A stretch of DNA of 42,169 nucleotides from Lysobacterales bacterium (GCA_022844165.1 JALHMH010000038.1:1-42169), one strand, 5' to 3'; positions 7,629-16,663 are shown, counted from the first letter of the stretch. Numbers and translations are program-made. Notes: a model not told the origin generated them from the sequence alone.

Positions 7629-10304
7629 TCATCGCTCGGATCCGCGTGGTGCGACGCGCAGCATTCTCGGCTGCAAAGCCAGCGCGCAGCGTAGCGCTTG
7701 ATCGAGTAACTCGGCATGGCGTTTGGAAAGAGTGCTGGCGCGCTCAAGCGCCAAACCACCGTGATCGCTCAGCCAGCGCAGCAATTTCCCGGTTTCCGTC
7801 GGAATCGGCGTATCAGTCTCGAACTGACCACCCAGCAGTGCCGCTTGTGCAGCGAATTCGATATCGACCAGACCACCCTGGCCTTGTTTGATATCGAACC
7901 ACTCGCTGTTGCTACGATCCAGCGCCGAACGCCAGCGTTCCCGCATATCCTGCACGTCGCGGTTGACGCGGTCGGCATCGCGACGGGCCAGCAAAATTTG
8001 CCGTCGAAGAGTTTCAAATTCGCCGCCCAATCGCGCATCGCCAGCTGCAAATCGCGCACGAACCAGTGCCTGGTGTTCCCATAGCCAGGCCTCGCCGGAT
8101 TGGTAGCTTAAGAATGCGCTGGCTGGTGTGACCAACAGACCCTTACTGCCGTTCGGGCGCAGTCGGGCGTCGATTTCATACAAGGGGCCGTAACGCGTTT
8201 GCGCAGTGAGCCAATGCAACAACCGTTGGGCGACACGCGCAACATAACGCTGGCCATCCAGACTTCGAGTGCCCAGACTTTCGCTGTTTTGCAGTTCGTC
8301 GCGATACAAAAACACGAGGTCAAGATCGCTGGCGACATTGAGTTCCCGGCCACCCAGGCTGCCGTAACCGATGACCGCCAGGCCGTCTGTCGGCGTCAGG
8401 CCGCGCAGCGCACCGTGGCTCTTGGCGATATCGCGCGTGGCGAAGCTCAAACACTGCCCAACCACACAGTCAGCGACATCGGCGAAACCGGCCATTGCCT
8501 GGTCGGCGGCGATTCTGCCATCCAAAAAACCCAGGGACATTTCGAGCCGTGCGCTCTGTTGGAACTGCCGCAGACGTTCGAGTTCGTGTTCCTCGTCGGC
8601 GTTGGCGACGGCCGCCATTTCGATGGCGAGCGTGTGCTTGAGGTCGATGGATCGCGCTTGGCTGGCGAGCCGCGCATCGAGCAGGTCATCGAGCAGAATC
8701 GGTGACTCGGTGAGTGTACGCGCCAGCCATGCGCTGGCCTTCAAAAGACGATGAACACGTTGGATGGTCGCGGGCCGTTCGGCGAGCAAGGCCAGATAGC
8801 TGGTGCGCCCGGCGATCGCAGCCAGCAGATCGATCCAGCGTTCGAGCGTGGCATCGTCGCCATCGCTGGCGGCCAACACCAGCGGCACAATACGATCCAG
8901 CCGCGCGGCGCTGCGGGCGCTCATCGAGCGCACCGCAGGTGTGTCCAGTAGCCGTTTGAGCGCCGTTTCAGAGGTGTCCGGTGTGTAACGCTGCGCTTGC
9001 CAACGAAGCGCGAAGGCGTTGTCGTCTCGTCGCGTCTCGCCACTTCGCGGCAAGCAGCTGGCAAACGCCGCTGCTACTGTTTCGCGATGGTGGTCGAGTT
9101 CTGCCAGCAGTTCGGCGAACGACTGGTATCCGAGGGATGCGGCATACCGTTGTCGATCGAAGCTCTCGGTTGGCAAGCTATGCAGTTGTTCGTCGCGCCA
9201 CATCTGCACCCGATTTTCTAAGCGGCGCAGATGGCGATAGGCGGCGACCAGTGCCAGGTGCTCTTTGCTCTCGATGACGCCACAATGTGCCAGACGATCG
9301 AGTAGTTCAATGGTATGGCCAATCCGCAGGTTCGGATCTCGGCCGCCACGAATGATCGATTCCAGCTGGGCGCGGAATTCCACCTCGCGAATGCCGCCGC
9401 GTCCGAGTTTTAAGTCCGCTTCGCGTTCGTTTTTGCGGACTTCACTGTCCACGAGCGATTTAAGTTCGCGCAGGCCCTCCAGCGCTGCGTAGTCGAAGTA
9501 ACGCCGCCATACGAAAGGTCGCAGGCGATCCAGCAGCGCAAATCCGGCAGCCATATCGCCCGCGACGGGCCTCGCTCTGAGCAGCGCGAATCGCTCCCAA
9601 TCGCGACCCTCACGCTGGTAATAGTCCTCCATTGCCGCAAAGCTCAATGCAAGTCGCCCAGCGCTGCCGTAGGGTCTGAGCCGCCAGTCCACCCGATAAC
9701 AAAATCCCTCCGCGCGCGTTTCTCCGAGCAGCGTACTGGCGCGTTGTACAAGCCGCGCAAAGAAGTCCTCATTATCGATGCTGCGACGTCCGTTGGTTTC
9801 TCCTGGCGCGGGGAAACTCGCGATGAGGTCGATATCGCTCGAGAAGTTCAGTTCTCGCGAGCCGAGTTTGCCCAGCCCGAGAACGACGATGGGTTGCGGG
9901 TCACCTTGTTCGTCACAAGGTTCGCCGTGGCGCGTAACCAACTCATCCCGCGCGGCTTCAAACGCAAGCGCAATCAGCGAATCGGCCAGTTCCGTGATTC
10001 GCGCCAGCGTCGTATCCACGCTATCGCGATCCAGCACGTCGTCGATCAGTATTTTCAGCGAATGAAGGCGTCGGTATACGCGCAAAGCGTCGGCGAACTC
10101 AGGGTGGCGCTTCTCCGGCAGTGCGATGATTGGCGCCGAGTGAAGAAGCGCCAGCGCCTCGGGCGATCGCCGAAACTCATCGAACGCGAACTCGCTGGCG
10201 AGCAAAATTCGATCGAGTCGCGGATCGTTGCAGCCCAACGCTTCGCGTCGCTGCGCCAACCAGGGTTCAAGCGGGGTCTTTCCAGCTGAAGGTTCCAGGA
10301 TCAT
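7629..10304 (-). CDS. glnE: Bifunctional glutamine synthetase adenylyltransferase/deadenylase
   Basis: This 891-residue enzyme adenylylates and deadenylylates glutamine synthetase in answer to PII and glutamine, setting nitrogen assimilation in the cytosol. Two nucleotidyltransferase domains are evident: GLGKLGSRELNFSSDIDL (residues 143-160; metal ligands Asp157 and Asp159) for the deadenylating half and GYGSLGGRELNVASDLDL (about residue 646 on) for the adenylylating half. Length is slightly below the ~945 of E. coli. The start at 10304 was chosen because it makes an ATGA overlap with the stop of alr; a start 12 codons upstream exists. The downstream zf-CHCC gene begins 39 bp after the stop. 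Confidence 0.96.
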   Translation of the reverse strand: MILEPSAGKTPLEPWLAQRREALGCNDPRLDRILLASEFAFDEFRRSPEALALLHSAPIIALPEKRHPEFADALRVYRRLHSLKILIDDVLDRDSVDTTLARITELADSLIALAFEAARDELVTRHGEPCDEQGDPQPIVVLGLGKLGSRELNFSSDIDLIASFPAPGETNGRRSIDNEDFFARLVQRASTLLGETRAEGFCYRVDWRLRPYGSAGRLALSFAAMEDYYQREGRDWERFALLRARPVAGDMAAGFALLDRLRPFVWRRYFDYAALEGLRELKSLVDSEVRKNEREADLKLGRGGIREVEFRAQLESIIRGGRDPNLRIGHTIELLDRLAHCGVIESKEHLALVAAYRHLRRLENRVQMWRDEQLHSLPTESFDRQRYAASLGYQSFAELLAELDHHRETVAAAFASCLPRSGETRRDDNAFALRWQAQRYTPDTSETALKRLLDTPAVRSMSARSAARLDRIVPLVLAASDGDDATLERWIDLLAAIAGRTSYLALLAERPATIQRVHRLLKASAWLARTLTESPILLDDLLDARLASQARSIDLKHTLAIEMAAVANADEEHELERLRQFQQSARLEMSLGFLDGRIAADQAMAGFADVADCVVGQCLSFATRDIAKSHGALRGLTPTDGLAVIGYGSLGGRELNVASDLDLVFLYRDELQNSESLGTRSLDGQRYVARVAQRLLHWLTAQTRYGPLYEIDARLRPNGSKGLLVTPASAFLSYQSGEAWLWEHQALVRARFAAGDARLGGEFETLRRQILLARRDADRVNRDVQDMRERWRSALDRSNSEWFDIKQGQGGLVDIEFAAQAALLGGQFETDTPIPTETGKLLRWLSDHGGLALERASTLSKRHAELLDQALRCALALQPRMLRVAPRGSER

Positions 10305-11368
10305 TTCGCAGTGAATTGAACGCGGCGAGTAACGCCGCAAACCAGCTCATAACCGATCGTGCCGGCGGCTTCGGCGACCCGCTCCACCGGTAAATCCGAT
10401 CCCCACAACAATACTTCGCTACCGATATCTGCGGCGGGTGCGGCACTCAAGTCGATGGCCAGCAAGTCCATCGAAACCCGCCCCACGATGCTGGCCGATT
10501 GTCCGGCCACGCGCACCGGCGTGCCGCTGGGTGCGTGGCGCGGGTAACCGTCACCATAGCCGATGGCCGCGATGCCGACACGCATTGGGTGCGCACAGAT
10601 GTACGTTCCGCCGTAACCGATGCGATCCCCCAGCGCGCAGTCGCGTACCGAAATCAGACGCGTGCTCAGCGACATCGCCGGTTTCAGGCCCAGATCGCGC
10701 CCCATTTTGCGTGGAAACGTGGAAAGCCCATACAGCATGCCGCCGGGACGAACCCAATCGCTATGGCTGGTTCTGAAGGCCTGCAATGCGGCGGAGTTGG
10801 CCAAAGAGCGCTCTCCCGGCAGTTCGCCGATGGCGCTCGAAAAGCGCTGCATCTGCAATTCCGAGACCTCTCGATCATTGTCATCGGCGCAGGAGAAATG
10901 CGTCATCCAGCGAATCGATCCGATGCCGGGAATCTCGCGTACCCTTTGATAGACGGCGGCTGCACTCTCTGGCGAAAAGCCAAGACGGCGCATGCCGGTG
11001 TCGACCTTGATCCAGACATCAATGGGTGCCGGTAGTCTGGCGCGTTCGAGCAGCGCCAACTGAAAAGGGTGATGCAATACGGTATCGACGCGCCACTGTG
11101 CGAGCGCTTCGATATCGCCATATTCGTCGAATCCCGACAACAGCACGATGCGATGCAACAGTCCGGCCTGGCGCACGCGTTCGGCGTCCGTGAGTGTTGC
11201 GACGCCGAACGCATCGGCATCGGCTAATGCTTTGGCAACGCGTTCGAGACCATGGCCATAGCCGTCCGCTTTGACGACTGCGATGACTTTGGCGGCGCTC
11301 AGTGCGCGCACGCGCTTGAGATTGTGTTTGAGCGCGTCAGCGTCGATCGTCGCAGTGGTGGCACGCAT
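10301..11368 (-). CDS. alr: Alanine racemase
   Basis: A fold-type III PLP enzyme of 355 residues that interconverts L- and D-alanine for peptidoglycan synthesis in the cytoplasm. The PLP lysine is Lys33 in VVKADGYGHG. The second catalytic residue is the Tyr of GYGGTYICAHPM (around residue 250), followed by IGYGDGYPR. Length is typical. The ATG at 11368 is preferred to a TTG four codons upstream; no strong ribosome binding site is seen for either. It lies 91 bp downstream of carA on the same strand and is coupled to glnE by an ATGA overlap, which is not a combination I know as a standard operon. Confidence 0.95.
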   Translation of the reverse strand: MRATTATIDADALKHNLKRVRALSAAKVIAVVKADGYGHGLERVAKALADADAFGVATLTDAERVRQAGLLHRIVLLSGFDEYGDIEALAQWRVDTVLHHPFQLALLERARLPAPIDVWIKVDTGMRRLGFSPESAAAVYQRVREIPGIGSIRWMTHFSCADDNDREVSELQMQRFSSAIGELPGERSLANSAALQAFRTSHSDWVRPGGMLYGLSTFPRKMGRDLGLKPAMSLSTRLISVRDCALGDRIGYGGTYICAHPMRVGIAAIGYGDGYPRHAPSGTPVRVAGQSASIVGRVSMDLLAIDLSAAPAADIGSEVLLWGSDLPVERVAEAAGTIGYELVCGVTRRVQFTAK

Positions 11369-11459
11369 CGTTAATCGCAAAGGCTGGTCTGGCGTCGAAG
11401 GTTCGCCAATTCGATGCGGGCATGCAAGGGCAAAATGCGGTCGATCCGATATCGACGGC

Positions 11460-12581
11460 TCAGCGCATCATCGCAACGAAGCGATTGAACAGGCCCTCGA
11501 CATCGCGCGGTCCAGGGCTGGCTTCTGGATGGCCCTGGAAAGAAAACGCGGGCGCATCGTCCAAAGCAATGCCTTGGTTGGATCCATCGAACAACGAACG
11601 ATGGGTGACACGAACGTGGGGTGGTAGCGTCGATTCGTCGATCGCAAAGCCATGGTTCTGGCTCGAGATCATCACTTTACCCGTGTCCAGATCGATGACC
11701 GGGTGATTCGCGCCGTGATGGCCGAATTTCATCTTCAGCGTGCGTGCTCCGCTTGCCAGCCCGAGCAATTGATGACCCAGGCAGATGCCAAATACCGGTA
11801 CCTTCAGCCGCAGAAATTCTCTGATCGCCGCAATGGCGTAATCGCAGGGCTCAGGATCACCTGGGCCATTGGATAAGAAGATGCCATCCGGTGCCAGGGC
11901 CAACGCCTCTGCTGCCGTGGTTTTTGCCGGAACAACCGTCACCCGCGCGCCGCGGTCGACCAGCAGGCGCAGGATATTCCGCTTGATCCCGAAGTCATAC
12001 GCGACAACGTGGTGTCGCGTCATTGGCGCACTAAACTCGGCGCGATCCAGGTCATACGTACCTTGTGTCCACGCATAGCGGTTCTTGCTGCTGACCACTT
12101 GCGCCAGGTCGGCGCCTTTCAGACCGGGAAATGCGCGTGCCGCCGCGAGCGCTCGCTCAGCGCTCGCATTCTCACCCGCCGCGATCGCACCGTTTTGCGC
12201 ACCGTGCTCACGCAGGTGCCGCGTCAAAGCACGTGTATCGATATCCGCGATCGCCACCACATTGTGTGCAACAAGGTAGTCACACAAGTTCGACTCGCTG
12301 CGCCAGTTGCTCGCGAGCAGCGGCAAATCCCGAATCACGAGGCCCGTCGCGTGGACCTCGGCAGCTTCTTCGTCCGCTTTGTTGCAGCCGGTGTTGCCAA
12401 TATGCGGATAGGTCAGCGTCACGATCTGCTGCGCGTACGATGGGTCCGTCAAAATTTCCTGGTACCCGGTCATGGCCGTATTGAAAACGACTTCGCCGCT
12501 CCGGGTGCCAACCGCGCCGATGGAGCGGCCCTCGAAATTAGTACCGTCGGCGAGCGCCAGAATCGCTTTTTCGAAGGCCAT
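11460..12581 (-). CDS. carA: Carbamoyl-phosphate synthase small subunit
   Basis: This 373-residue glutaminase subunit provides ammonia to CarB for carbamoyl phosphate, the precursor of arginine and pyrimidines. The class I amidotransferase triad is visible: the nucleophile Cys in [11 protein letters not shown] (around residue 266), and the His and Glu in [11 protein letters not shown] near the C-terminus. Start at 12581 is supported by a perfect AAGGAG six bases upstream; a longer frame to 12767 would run through the operator region. Unlike the usual carAB pair, no carB follows; alr is the next gene. A palindrome matching the ArgR core lies 72 bp upstream. Confidence 0.96.
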   Translation of the reverse strand: MAFEKAILALADGTNFEGRSIGAVGTRSGEVVFNTAMTGYQEILTDPSYAQQIVTLTYPHIGNTGCNKADEEAAEVHATGLVIRDLPLLASNWRSESNLCDYLVAHNVVAIADIDTRALTRHLREHGAQNGAIAAGENASAERALAAARAFPGLKGADLAQVVSSKNRYAWTQGTYDLDRAEFSAPMTRHHVVAYDFGIKRNILRLLVDRGARVTVVPAKTTAAEALALAPDGIFLSNGPGDPEPCDYAIAAIREFLRLKVPVFGICLGHQLLGLASGARTLKMKFGHHGANHPVIDLDTGKVMISSQNHGFAIDESTLPPHVRVTHRSLFDGSNQGIALDDAPAFSFQGHPEASPGPRDVEGLFNRFVAMMR

Positions 12582-12587
12582 CGAACA

Positions 12588-12593
12588 CTCCTT
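12588..12593 (-). promoter_or_regulatory. carA ribosome binding site
   Basis: A perfect AAGGAG on the minus strand, six bases before the ATG at 12581. It decides between this start and upstream in-frame starts. Confidence 0.75.
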
Positions 12594-12652
12594 AAAGGGC
12601 GGCAAGGTCGGCGCGGAGCATAGCGGGATCGGAAACCTGGCGTGGTCGCCTG

Positions 12653-12668
12653 ATGAATGCGCATTCAT
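12653..12668. promoter_or_regulatory. Putative ArgR operator (ARG box) upstream of carA
   Basis: A perfect 16-bp palindrome, ATGAATGCGCATTCAT, containing TGAAT-N4-ATTCA, the core of the gammaproteobacterial ARG box. It sits between carA (minus) and the small secreted-protein gene (plus), 72 bp from the carA ATG. A TGAAT half-site follows with its centre about 30 bp away, whereas paired boxes in E. coli are about 21 bp apart. Repression of carA by ArgR with arginine is the natural reading. The same site could also touch the divergent operon that leads into the agmatine genes. No clear promoter could be assigned on either strand. Confidence 0.6.
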
Positions 12669-12832
12669 TACCTGCGCGCAACTTGAATGAATGTAGGTTG
12701 CATTGTCACGACCGTGGGGTTGAGTGGCGCCGCAGAAGCGGGCCGTGTTTGGCATTTTTGCAACCACACATGCGTCGCAACGAAATGCTAATCTTCACGT
12801 ACCTCAATGACTTAGTTTCGAGGAGCGTTGCG

Positions 12833-13159
12833 ATGAGAGCAAAATGGGCGTTGTTTGCTGGCGTGTTTGCACTGGCGACAGGCGGGTTCGCACATGCGGA
12901 TCGGCTGCTGATCGAGCGTGTCGATCGTGCCAAGACACAAACGCTGCCACGCAAGGGCTCGACAATGGATCAGGTGCAGGCGACGTTCGGTGCGCCGAGC
13001 AATACGCGTGAGGCCGTCGGCCAGCCGCCGATTACTCGCTGGGAATATCCGACATTCGTTGTCTACTTCGAATACAGCCATGTGATCAATGCGGTATTGA
13101 TCAAAGCCTCTGATACTGAGAAGGGTCCGCGGCCGGTACCGGCGCGCGCGCCGCGCTGA
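12833..13159 (+). CDS. Small secreted protein, BamE/SmpA-like fold suspected
   Basis: A 108-residue protein with a Sec signal peptide (basic start, hydrophobic core, AHA site near residue 22). The mature part has a TLPRKGSTMDQVQATFGAPSNT pattern followed by a WEYPTFVVYFEYSHVI stretch. That 'G-x-T-x-x-x-V-x-x-x-x-G-x-P' helix-loop then beta-strand layout resembles BamE/SmpA-type periplasmic domains, but there is no lipobox, so the assignment is only suggestive. A good GAGGAG lies 7 bases before the ATG. Its stop overlaps the start of aguA by one base (TGATG), so it is the first gene of the agu operon. A role in polyamine metabolism is not obvious. Confidence 0.75.
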   Translation: MRAKWALFAGVFALATGGFAHADRLLIERVDRAKTQTLPRKGSTMDQVQATFGAPSNTREAVGQPPITRWEYPTFVVYFEYSHVINAVLIKASDTEKGPRPVPARAPR

Positions 13160-14190
13160 TGCGTCGGCGCTGGCCCGCCGAGTGGGAAGAGCAGGATGGC
13201 ATTCTTCTCGCCTGGCCACACGCGGACACCGACTGGGCGGCGAATCTGGCGGCTGTCGAGGGCACATATCGCGAGCTGATTGTCGCTGCCTTGGGCTTCG
13301 AAGATGTGTACCTGATTGTGAGTTCGGCATCGGTTCGGGCGCGGGCAGAGGAGGTGATAGGGCGTGCTGCAACTGGCCTGCCAGGTGCATTGCATTGGAT
13401 CGAACTACCCTACGACGACACGTGGCTGCGCGATTCAGGTCCGATTACGGTCTTCGATGGCGCAAAACGAACCTGGTTGGATTTCCGTTTCACCGGATGG
13501 GGCGAAAAATTCGAGTCGAGCCGCGACGATCGGATTCCTGAAGGACTTCATGCGCTGGCGGCTTTTTCGCATCTCTCGCGACTGCGAATCGAATTTGCGT
13601 TGGAAGGTGGTGCCGTCGAGAGTGACGGTGATGGTACTTTGCTGTCGACCTGGACCTGTTTGAAGCGACGCCACCCCGGCAAGACGCGCGGCGAAGTCGA
13701 GAAAATTCTCTCAGAAACGCTCGGTATCGACCGTTTTCTGTGGCTGGAGCACGGCGAACTCGATGGCGACGATACCGATGCGCACATCGACACGCTGGCG
13801 CGTTTTGCGTCGCGCGACAGCATCGTCTACCAAAGTTGCACCGCGCCGGATGATCCACACTTCGATACGCTGCAACGAATGGCCTCCGAGTTGCAGGCGC
13901 TGACGACACGGCAACGCCGGCCTTTTGAGCTGTTTCCATTGCCCTTCGCGCCGCCCATCGTCGATGCTGATGGGCGCCGACTCGCCGCGTCTTACGCCAA
14001 TTTTTTGATCGTCAATGGTGGCGTGTTGATGCCCGGATACGATGAACCCACGGATATCGATGCCGCCGAAGTGTTGGCGAGTGCGTTTCCGGATCGTGAT
14101 GTGGTCATCGTTCCTTGTCGTCCGTTGATCGAACAGAACGGCAGCCTGCATTGCGTCACCATGCAGCTGCCCGCTGGTGTGGTCGCCTGA
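13159..14190 (+). CDS. aguA: Agmatine deiminase
   Basis: A 343-residue member of the peptidyl-arginine-deiminase-like guanidine hydrolases. It converts agmatine to N-carbamoylputrescine plus ammonia in the cytoplasm. Visible blocks are an early LAWPHADTDW, the GGAVESDGDGTLL metal-free active-site strand, HGELDGDDTDAHID, and the catalytic Cys332 in NGSLHCVTMQLP near the C-terminus. Length is normal. It begins on the TGATG junction with the preceding gene and is followed, after 46 bp, by the amidase that performs the next step. Pathway: arginine to agmatine to putrescine. Confidence 0.95.
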   Translation: MRRRWPAEWEEQDGILLAWPHADTDWAANLAAVEGTYRELIVAALGFEDVYLIVSSASVRARAEEVIGRAATGLPGALHWIELPYDDTWLRDSGPITVFDGAKRTWLDFRFTGWGEKFESSRDDRIPEGLHALAAFSHLSRLRIEFALEGGAVESDGDGTLLSTWTCLKRRHPGKTRGEVEKILSETLGIDRFLWLEHGELDGDDTDAHIDTLARFASRDSIVYQSCTAPDDPHFDTLQRMASELQALTTRQRRPFELFPLPFAPPIVDADGRRLAASYANFLIVNGGVLMPGYDEPTDIDAAEVLASAFPDRDVVIVPCRPLIEQNGSLHCVTMQLPAGVVA

Positions 14191-14236
14191 GCCGCTGCGT
14201 CGTTCCGCTTTCTACAACTCACGATAGTCCGATCTT

Positions 14237-15121
14237 ATGTCCAAAACGCTTACCGTCGCTCTTGTCCAAGATCGCGATCGTGGTTCCGTCGATGCGAATC
14301 TCAAGCGCATTGAGTCCTGTCTGGCACAGGCGCACGACGCTGGCGCGAGTTTGGTGCTGTTGCAGGAGCTGCATAACGGCCCGTACTTTTGTCAGACACA
14401 GGATGTCAATCAATTCGATCGCGCCGAGACGATTCCAGGGCCGGGCACCGAACGCCTCTGTGCCGCTGCCAGGCGCTACGGGTTAGTCGTGGTTGCCTCG
14501 CTGTTCGAACGCCGAGCACCGGGTCTTTATCACAATACGGCAGTGGTCATCGAGCGCGACGGCGCGATCGTGGGTCGTTATCGCAAGATGCACATTCCCG
14601 ACGACCCGGGTTTCATGGAGAAGTTTTACTTCACGCCGGGCGATCTGGGCTTTAAGCCGATCGACACCAGCGCAGGTCGCCTCGGGGTCTTGGTTTGCTG
14701 GGACCAGTGGTATCCGGAAGCAGCGCGTCTGATGGCGCTGGCCGGGGCAGAAATATTGCTCTATCCGACCGCAATCGGCTGGGACCCAAGGGACGATGAT
14801 GCGGAAAGATGCCGCCAACAAAGCGCCTGGCAAATCAGCCAACGTGGCCACGCTGTTGCAAATGGCCTGCCGGTACTCAGCTGCAATCGCACCGGATTCG
14901 AAGCCGATCCGGCTGATGGCGCCGGTATCCAATTTTGGGGCACGAGCTTCGTCGCCGGTCCGCAAGGTGAGATCCTGGCGCAGGCGGGCATTGAGAACGA
15001 CGAGGTGCTTGTCGCGACCGTCGATCTTTCGCGCAGCGAAGCAGTCCGCCGCATCTGGCCATTCCTGCGCGATCGCCGTATCGATGCGTATGGCGATCTG
15101 ACCCGGCGCTATGTGGATTGA
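14237..15121 (+). CDS. aguB: N-carbamoylputrescine amidase
   Basis: A 294-residue nitrilase-superfamily enzyme that hydrolyses N-carbamoylputrescine to putrescine, CO2 and ammonia. The catalytic triad is plain: Glu44 in LLQELHNGPY, Lys117 in RYRKMHIPDDPGF, and Cys154 in VLVCWDQWYPE. These contexts are typical for AguB rather than for other nitrilases, and the upstream aguA confirms the pathway. It is the last gene of the operon. The 9-bp stem at 15275-15293, inside the repeat element that follows, may act in termination. Confidence 0.95.
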   Translation: MSKTLTVALVQDRDRGSVDANLKRIESCLAQAHDAGASLVLLQELHNGPYFCQTQDVNQFDRAETIPGPGTERLCAAARRYGLVVVASLFERRAPGLYHNTAVVIERDGAIVGRYRKMHIPDDPGFMEKFYFTPGDLGFKPIDTSAGRLGVLVCWDQWYPEAARLMALAGAEILLYPTAIGWDPRDDDAERCRQQSAWQISQRGHAVANGLPVLSCNRTGFEADPADGAGIQFWGTSFVAGPQGEILAQAGIENDEVLVATVDLSRSEAVRRIWPFLRDRRIDAYGDLTRRYVD

Positions 15122-15207
15122 ACAGACCTTCGTCAGGCGGATGAGGCTGCACAACCAGGATGAGCCACGCTCGTGCATCATGCGCGGTCAGAACTGCCTC
15201 GCCCAGA
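15122..15207. other. Gap after aguB, nothing seen
   Basis: No ORF, promoter or stem that I can support lies between the aguB stop and the start of the dispersed repeat. Confidence 0.4.
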
Positions 15208-15445
15208 ATCCTTGACGGAGACTGATCTCGACAAATGAGTCAAATTTTCTACAAAGAGGCTTTGGTTTTTGAAGCCCCCTTGAGTCAAGGGGGGGAAGAC
15301 TCGGCGTTGACACGCCGCAGGCGTGTGCCGAGTCGAACGCCCGGCGGCTGCGCCGCTGGGCCGGAAATGCGGAGCGCGGGGTTGTGGCGAGTACGGTGTC
15401 GGACGAAGCCAGCAATGCTCGTCGGTCTGAGGCGAAGCCTCGTTA
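15208..15445 (+). repeat. Structured dispersed repeat, copy 1 (~238 bp)
   Basis: This non-coding repeat has a second copy in the same orientation at 41842-42073; the right half (15331 on) is about 92% identical by eye. It holds several stems. One is a 9-bp stem with C5/G5 ends at 15275-15293. Another is a long nested hairpin at 15298-15334 (outer arms GACTCGGC/GCCGAGTC, inner arms ACACGCC/GGCGTGT). The others are a CGGCG/CGCCG stem near 15342 and GAGGC-GAA-GCCTC near 15429. The right end is about 15 bp before the TraB-family ATG. It resembles a REP- or MITE-type element. I do not recognise the family. Confidence 0.8.
15275..15293 (+). terminator. Possible terminator stem after aguB
   Basis: Arms CCCCCTTGA and TCAAGGGGG pair perfectly around one base. 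There is no T-tract after it, so it is at best a weak intrinsic terminator; it is also simply the first stem of the repeat element. The second copy of the repeat has an imperfect version. Confidence 0.35.
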
Positions 15446-15460
15446 GCGTTTACTTGGGGA

Positions 15461-16663
15461 ATGGACTCCGTGACACCCACTGACTTCGATGGCCAGCCCA
15501 TCGTCGAGCTTGAAGCCAATGGTCGACACTACACGCTGCTCGGAACGGCGCATGTTTCCAAAGCCAGCGTCGAGGCTGTCAACCACCTGATTGCCACGCG
15601 ACCATTCGATCGCGTTGCCGTGGAACTCGACGACCATCGGCATCACTCGCTGCTGAAGCCAGACGATTGGCGCAACGTCGACCTCTTCAAAATCATCAAG
15701 GACGGTAAGGCCGGTGTGCTGGCCGCCAATTTAGCGCTGGGTGCTTATCAACGTCGGCTAGCCGAACAGTTCGGCGTCGAGCCCGGTGCGGAGCTCAGAG
15801 CCGCGTGCCTTAGCGCTGAGGAAAAACAAGTGCCCGTGTCGCTGATCGATCGCGATGTGGGTGTGACGCTCAAACGCGCCTATGCAGCGGTCGGGTTCTG
15901 GGACAAGCTTTCCATCATCAGCGGTTTGGTCGGCAGTGCTTTCATCAGCGAAAAGATCACCGAAGCGGATATCGAAAAACTCAAACAGGGCGACATCCTG
16001 ACCAATACCTTCGATGAGTTTGCGCGCGAGAGCAAAGGACTGCATCAGGCGTTGATCGTCGAGCGCGATCAGTTCATGGCGCAAATGCTCGATCGCGAAT
16101 CCAAGCCGGGCGAGCGTGTACTCGCCGTCGTCGGCGCCGGACACCTGCGCGGCATCGAGCGCGCGCTTACGGGTGAGGATCCGGACGATCGAGTGCCGCT
16201 GGAACAGTTGGCGGCCACGCCAGCGCCGAGCCCCGTGCCCAAGCTGATCGGTTACGCAGTGATTGCGATACTGTTGGGTGGCTTCGCCTGGGCGTTTCGC
16301 GAGGGCAGCGATGTGCTGGCGCAAGTGCTGTCGTTTTATGTGATCGCAACGGGTGGTATGGCCGGGCTCGGAGCGCTGGTCGCCGGCGCGCATCCGCTCA
16401 GCGCGCTGGCTGCGCTATTGTCCGCTCCGCTGACGGTGCTGCACCCGGCCCTTGCTGCGGGCATGTTCAGCGCTGGCGTTGAGGCCTATTTGCGCAAGCC
16501 GCGGGTTGCGGACTTCGAGGCGCTGCGAAGCGATCTGGTGCAAATTCGCGGTTGGTGGAAGAACCGGGTCGCGCGCACATTGTTGATTTTTTTCTTGACC
16601 AACGCGTTTACCGGTATTGGCGTTTGGTTAACCGGCGTCGAGTTGGTCCGACGCATTTCCTGA
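15461..16663 (+). CDS. TraB family membrane protein
   Basis: A 400-residue protein. The N-terminal ~250 residues carry the TraB/GumN-type domain (LLGTAHVSKASVEAV, then VELDDHRH, a later VVGAGHLRGIE). The GxxH and GAGHxxGI motifs are hallmarks of this putative metallo-hydrolase superfamily. The C-terminal third has three to four membrane helices, ending in LTGVELVRRIS. Prokaryotic members are named after the enterococcal pheromone-shutdown protein, but their biochemical activity is not settled. The start follows a GGGGA and lies about 15 bp from the end of the repeat element, so its leader is partly repeat-derived. The DUF349 gene follows 38 bp later. Confidence 0.85.
   Translation: MDSVTPTDFDGQPIVELEANGRHYTLLGTAHVSKASVEAVNHLIATRPFDRVAVELDDHRHHSLLKPDDWRNVDLFKIIKDGKAGVLAANLALGAYQRRLAEQFGVEPGAELRAACLSAEEKQVPVSLIDRDVGVTLKRAYAAVGFWDKLSIISGLVGSAFISEKITEADIEKLKQGDILTNTFDEFARESKGLHQALIVERDQFMAQMLDRESKPGERVLAVVGAGHLRGIERALTGEDPDDRVPLEQLAATPAPSPVPKLIGYAVIAILLGGFAWAFREGSDVLAQVLSFYVIATGGMAGLGALVAGAHPLSALAALLSAPLTVLHPALAAGMFSAGVEAYLRKPRVADFEALRSDLVQIRGWWKNRVARTLLIFFLTNAFTGIGVWLTGVELVRRIS

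Noticed and set aside
12582..12720. Promoter of carA around the ArgR-type palindrome
   Set aside because: Candidate -10 elements (TATGCT, TAATGA) have no convincing -35 at the right spacing, so only the palindrome was listed.
15178..15519. Minus-strand open frames across the dispersed repeat, with a similar one at the right edge (41837-42087)
   Set aside because: Similar peptides in both copies come from the repeat. The hairpins and the 1-bp and other indels between copies disturb the frame, so this is not coding conservation.
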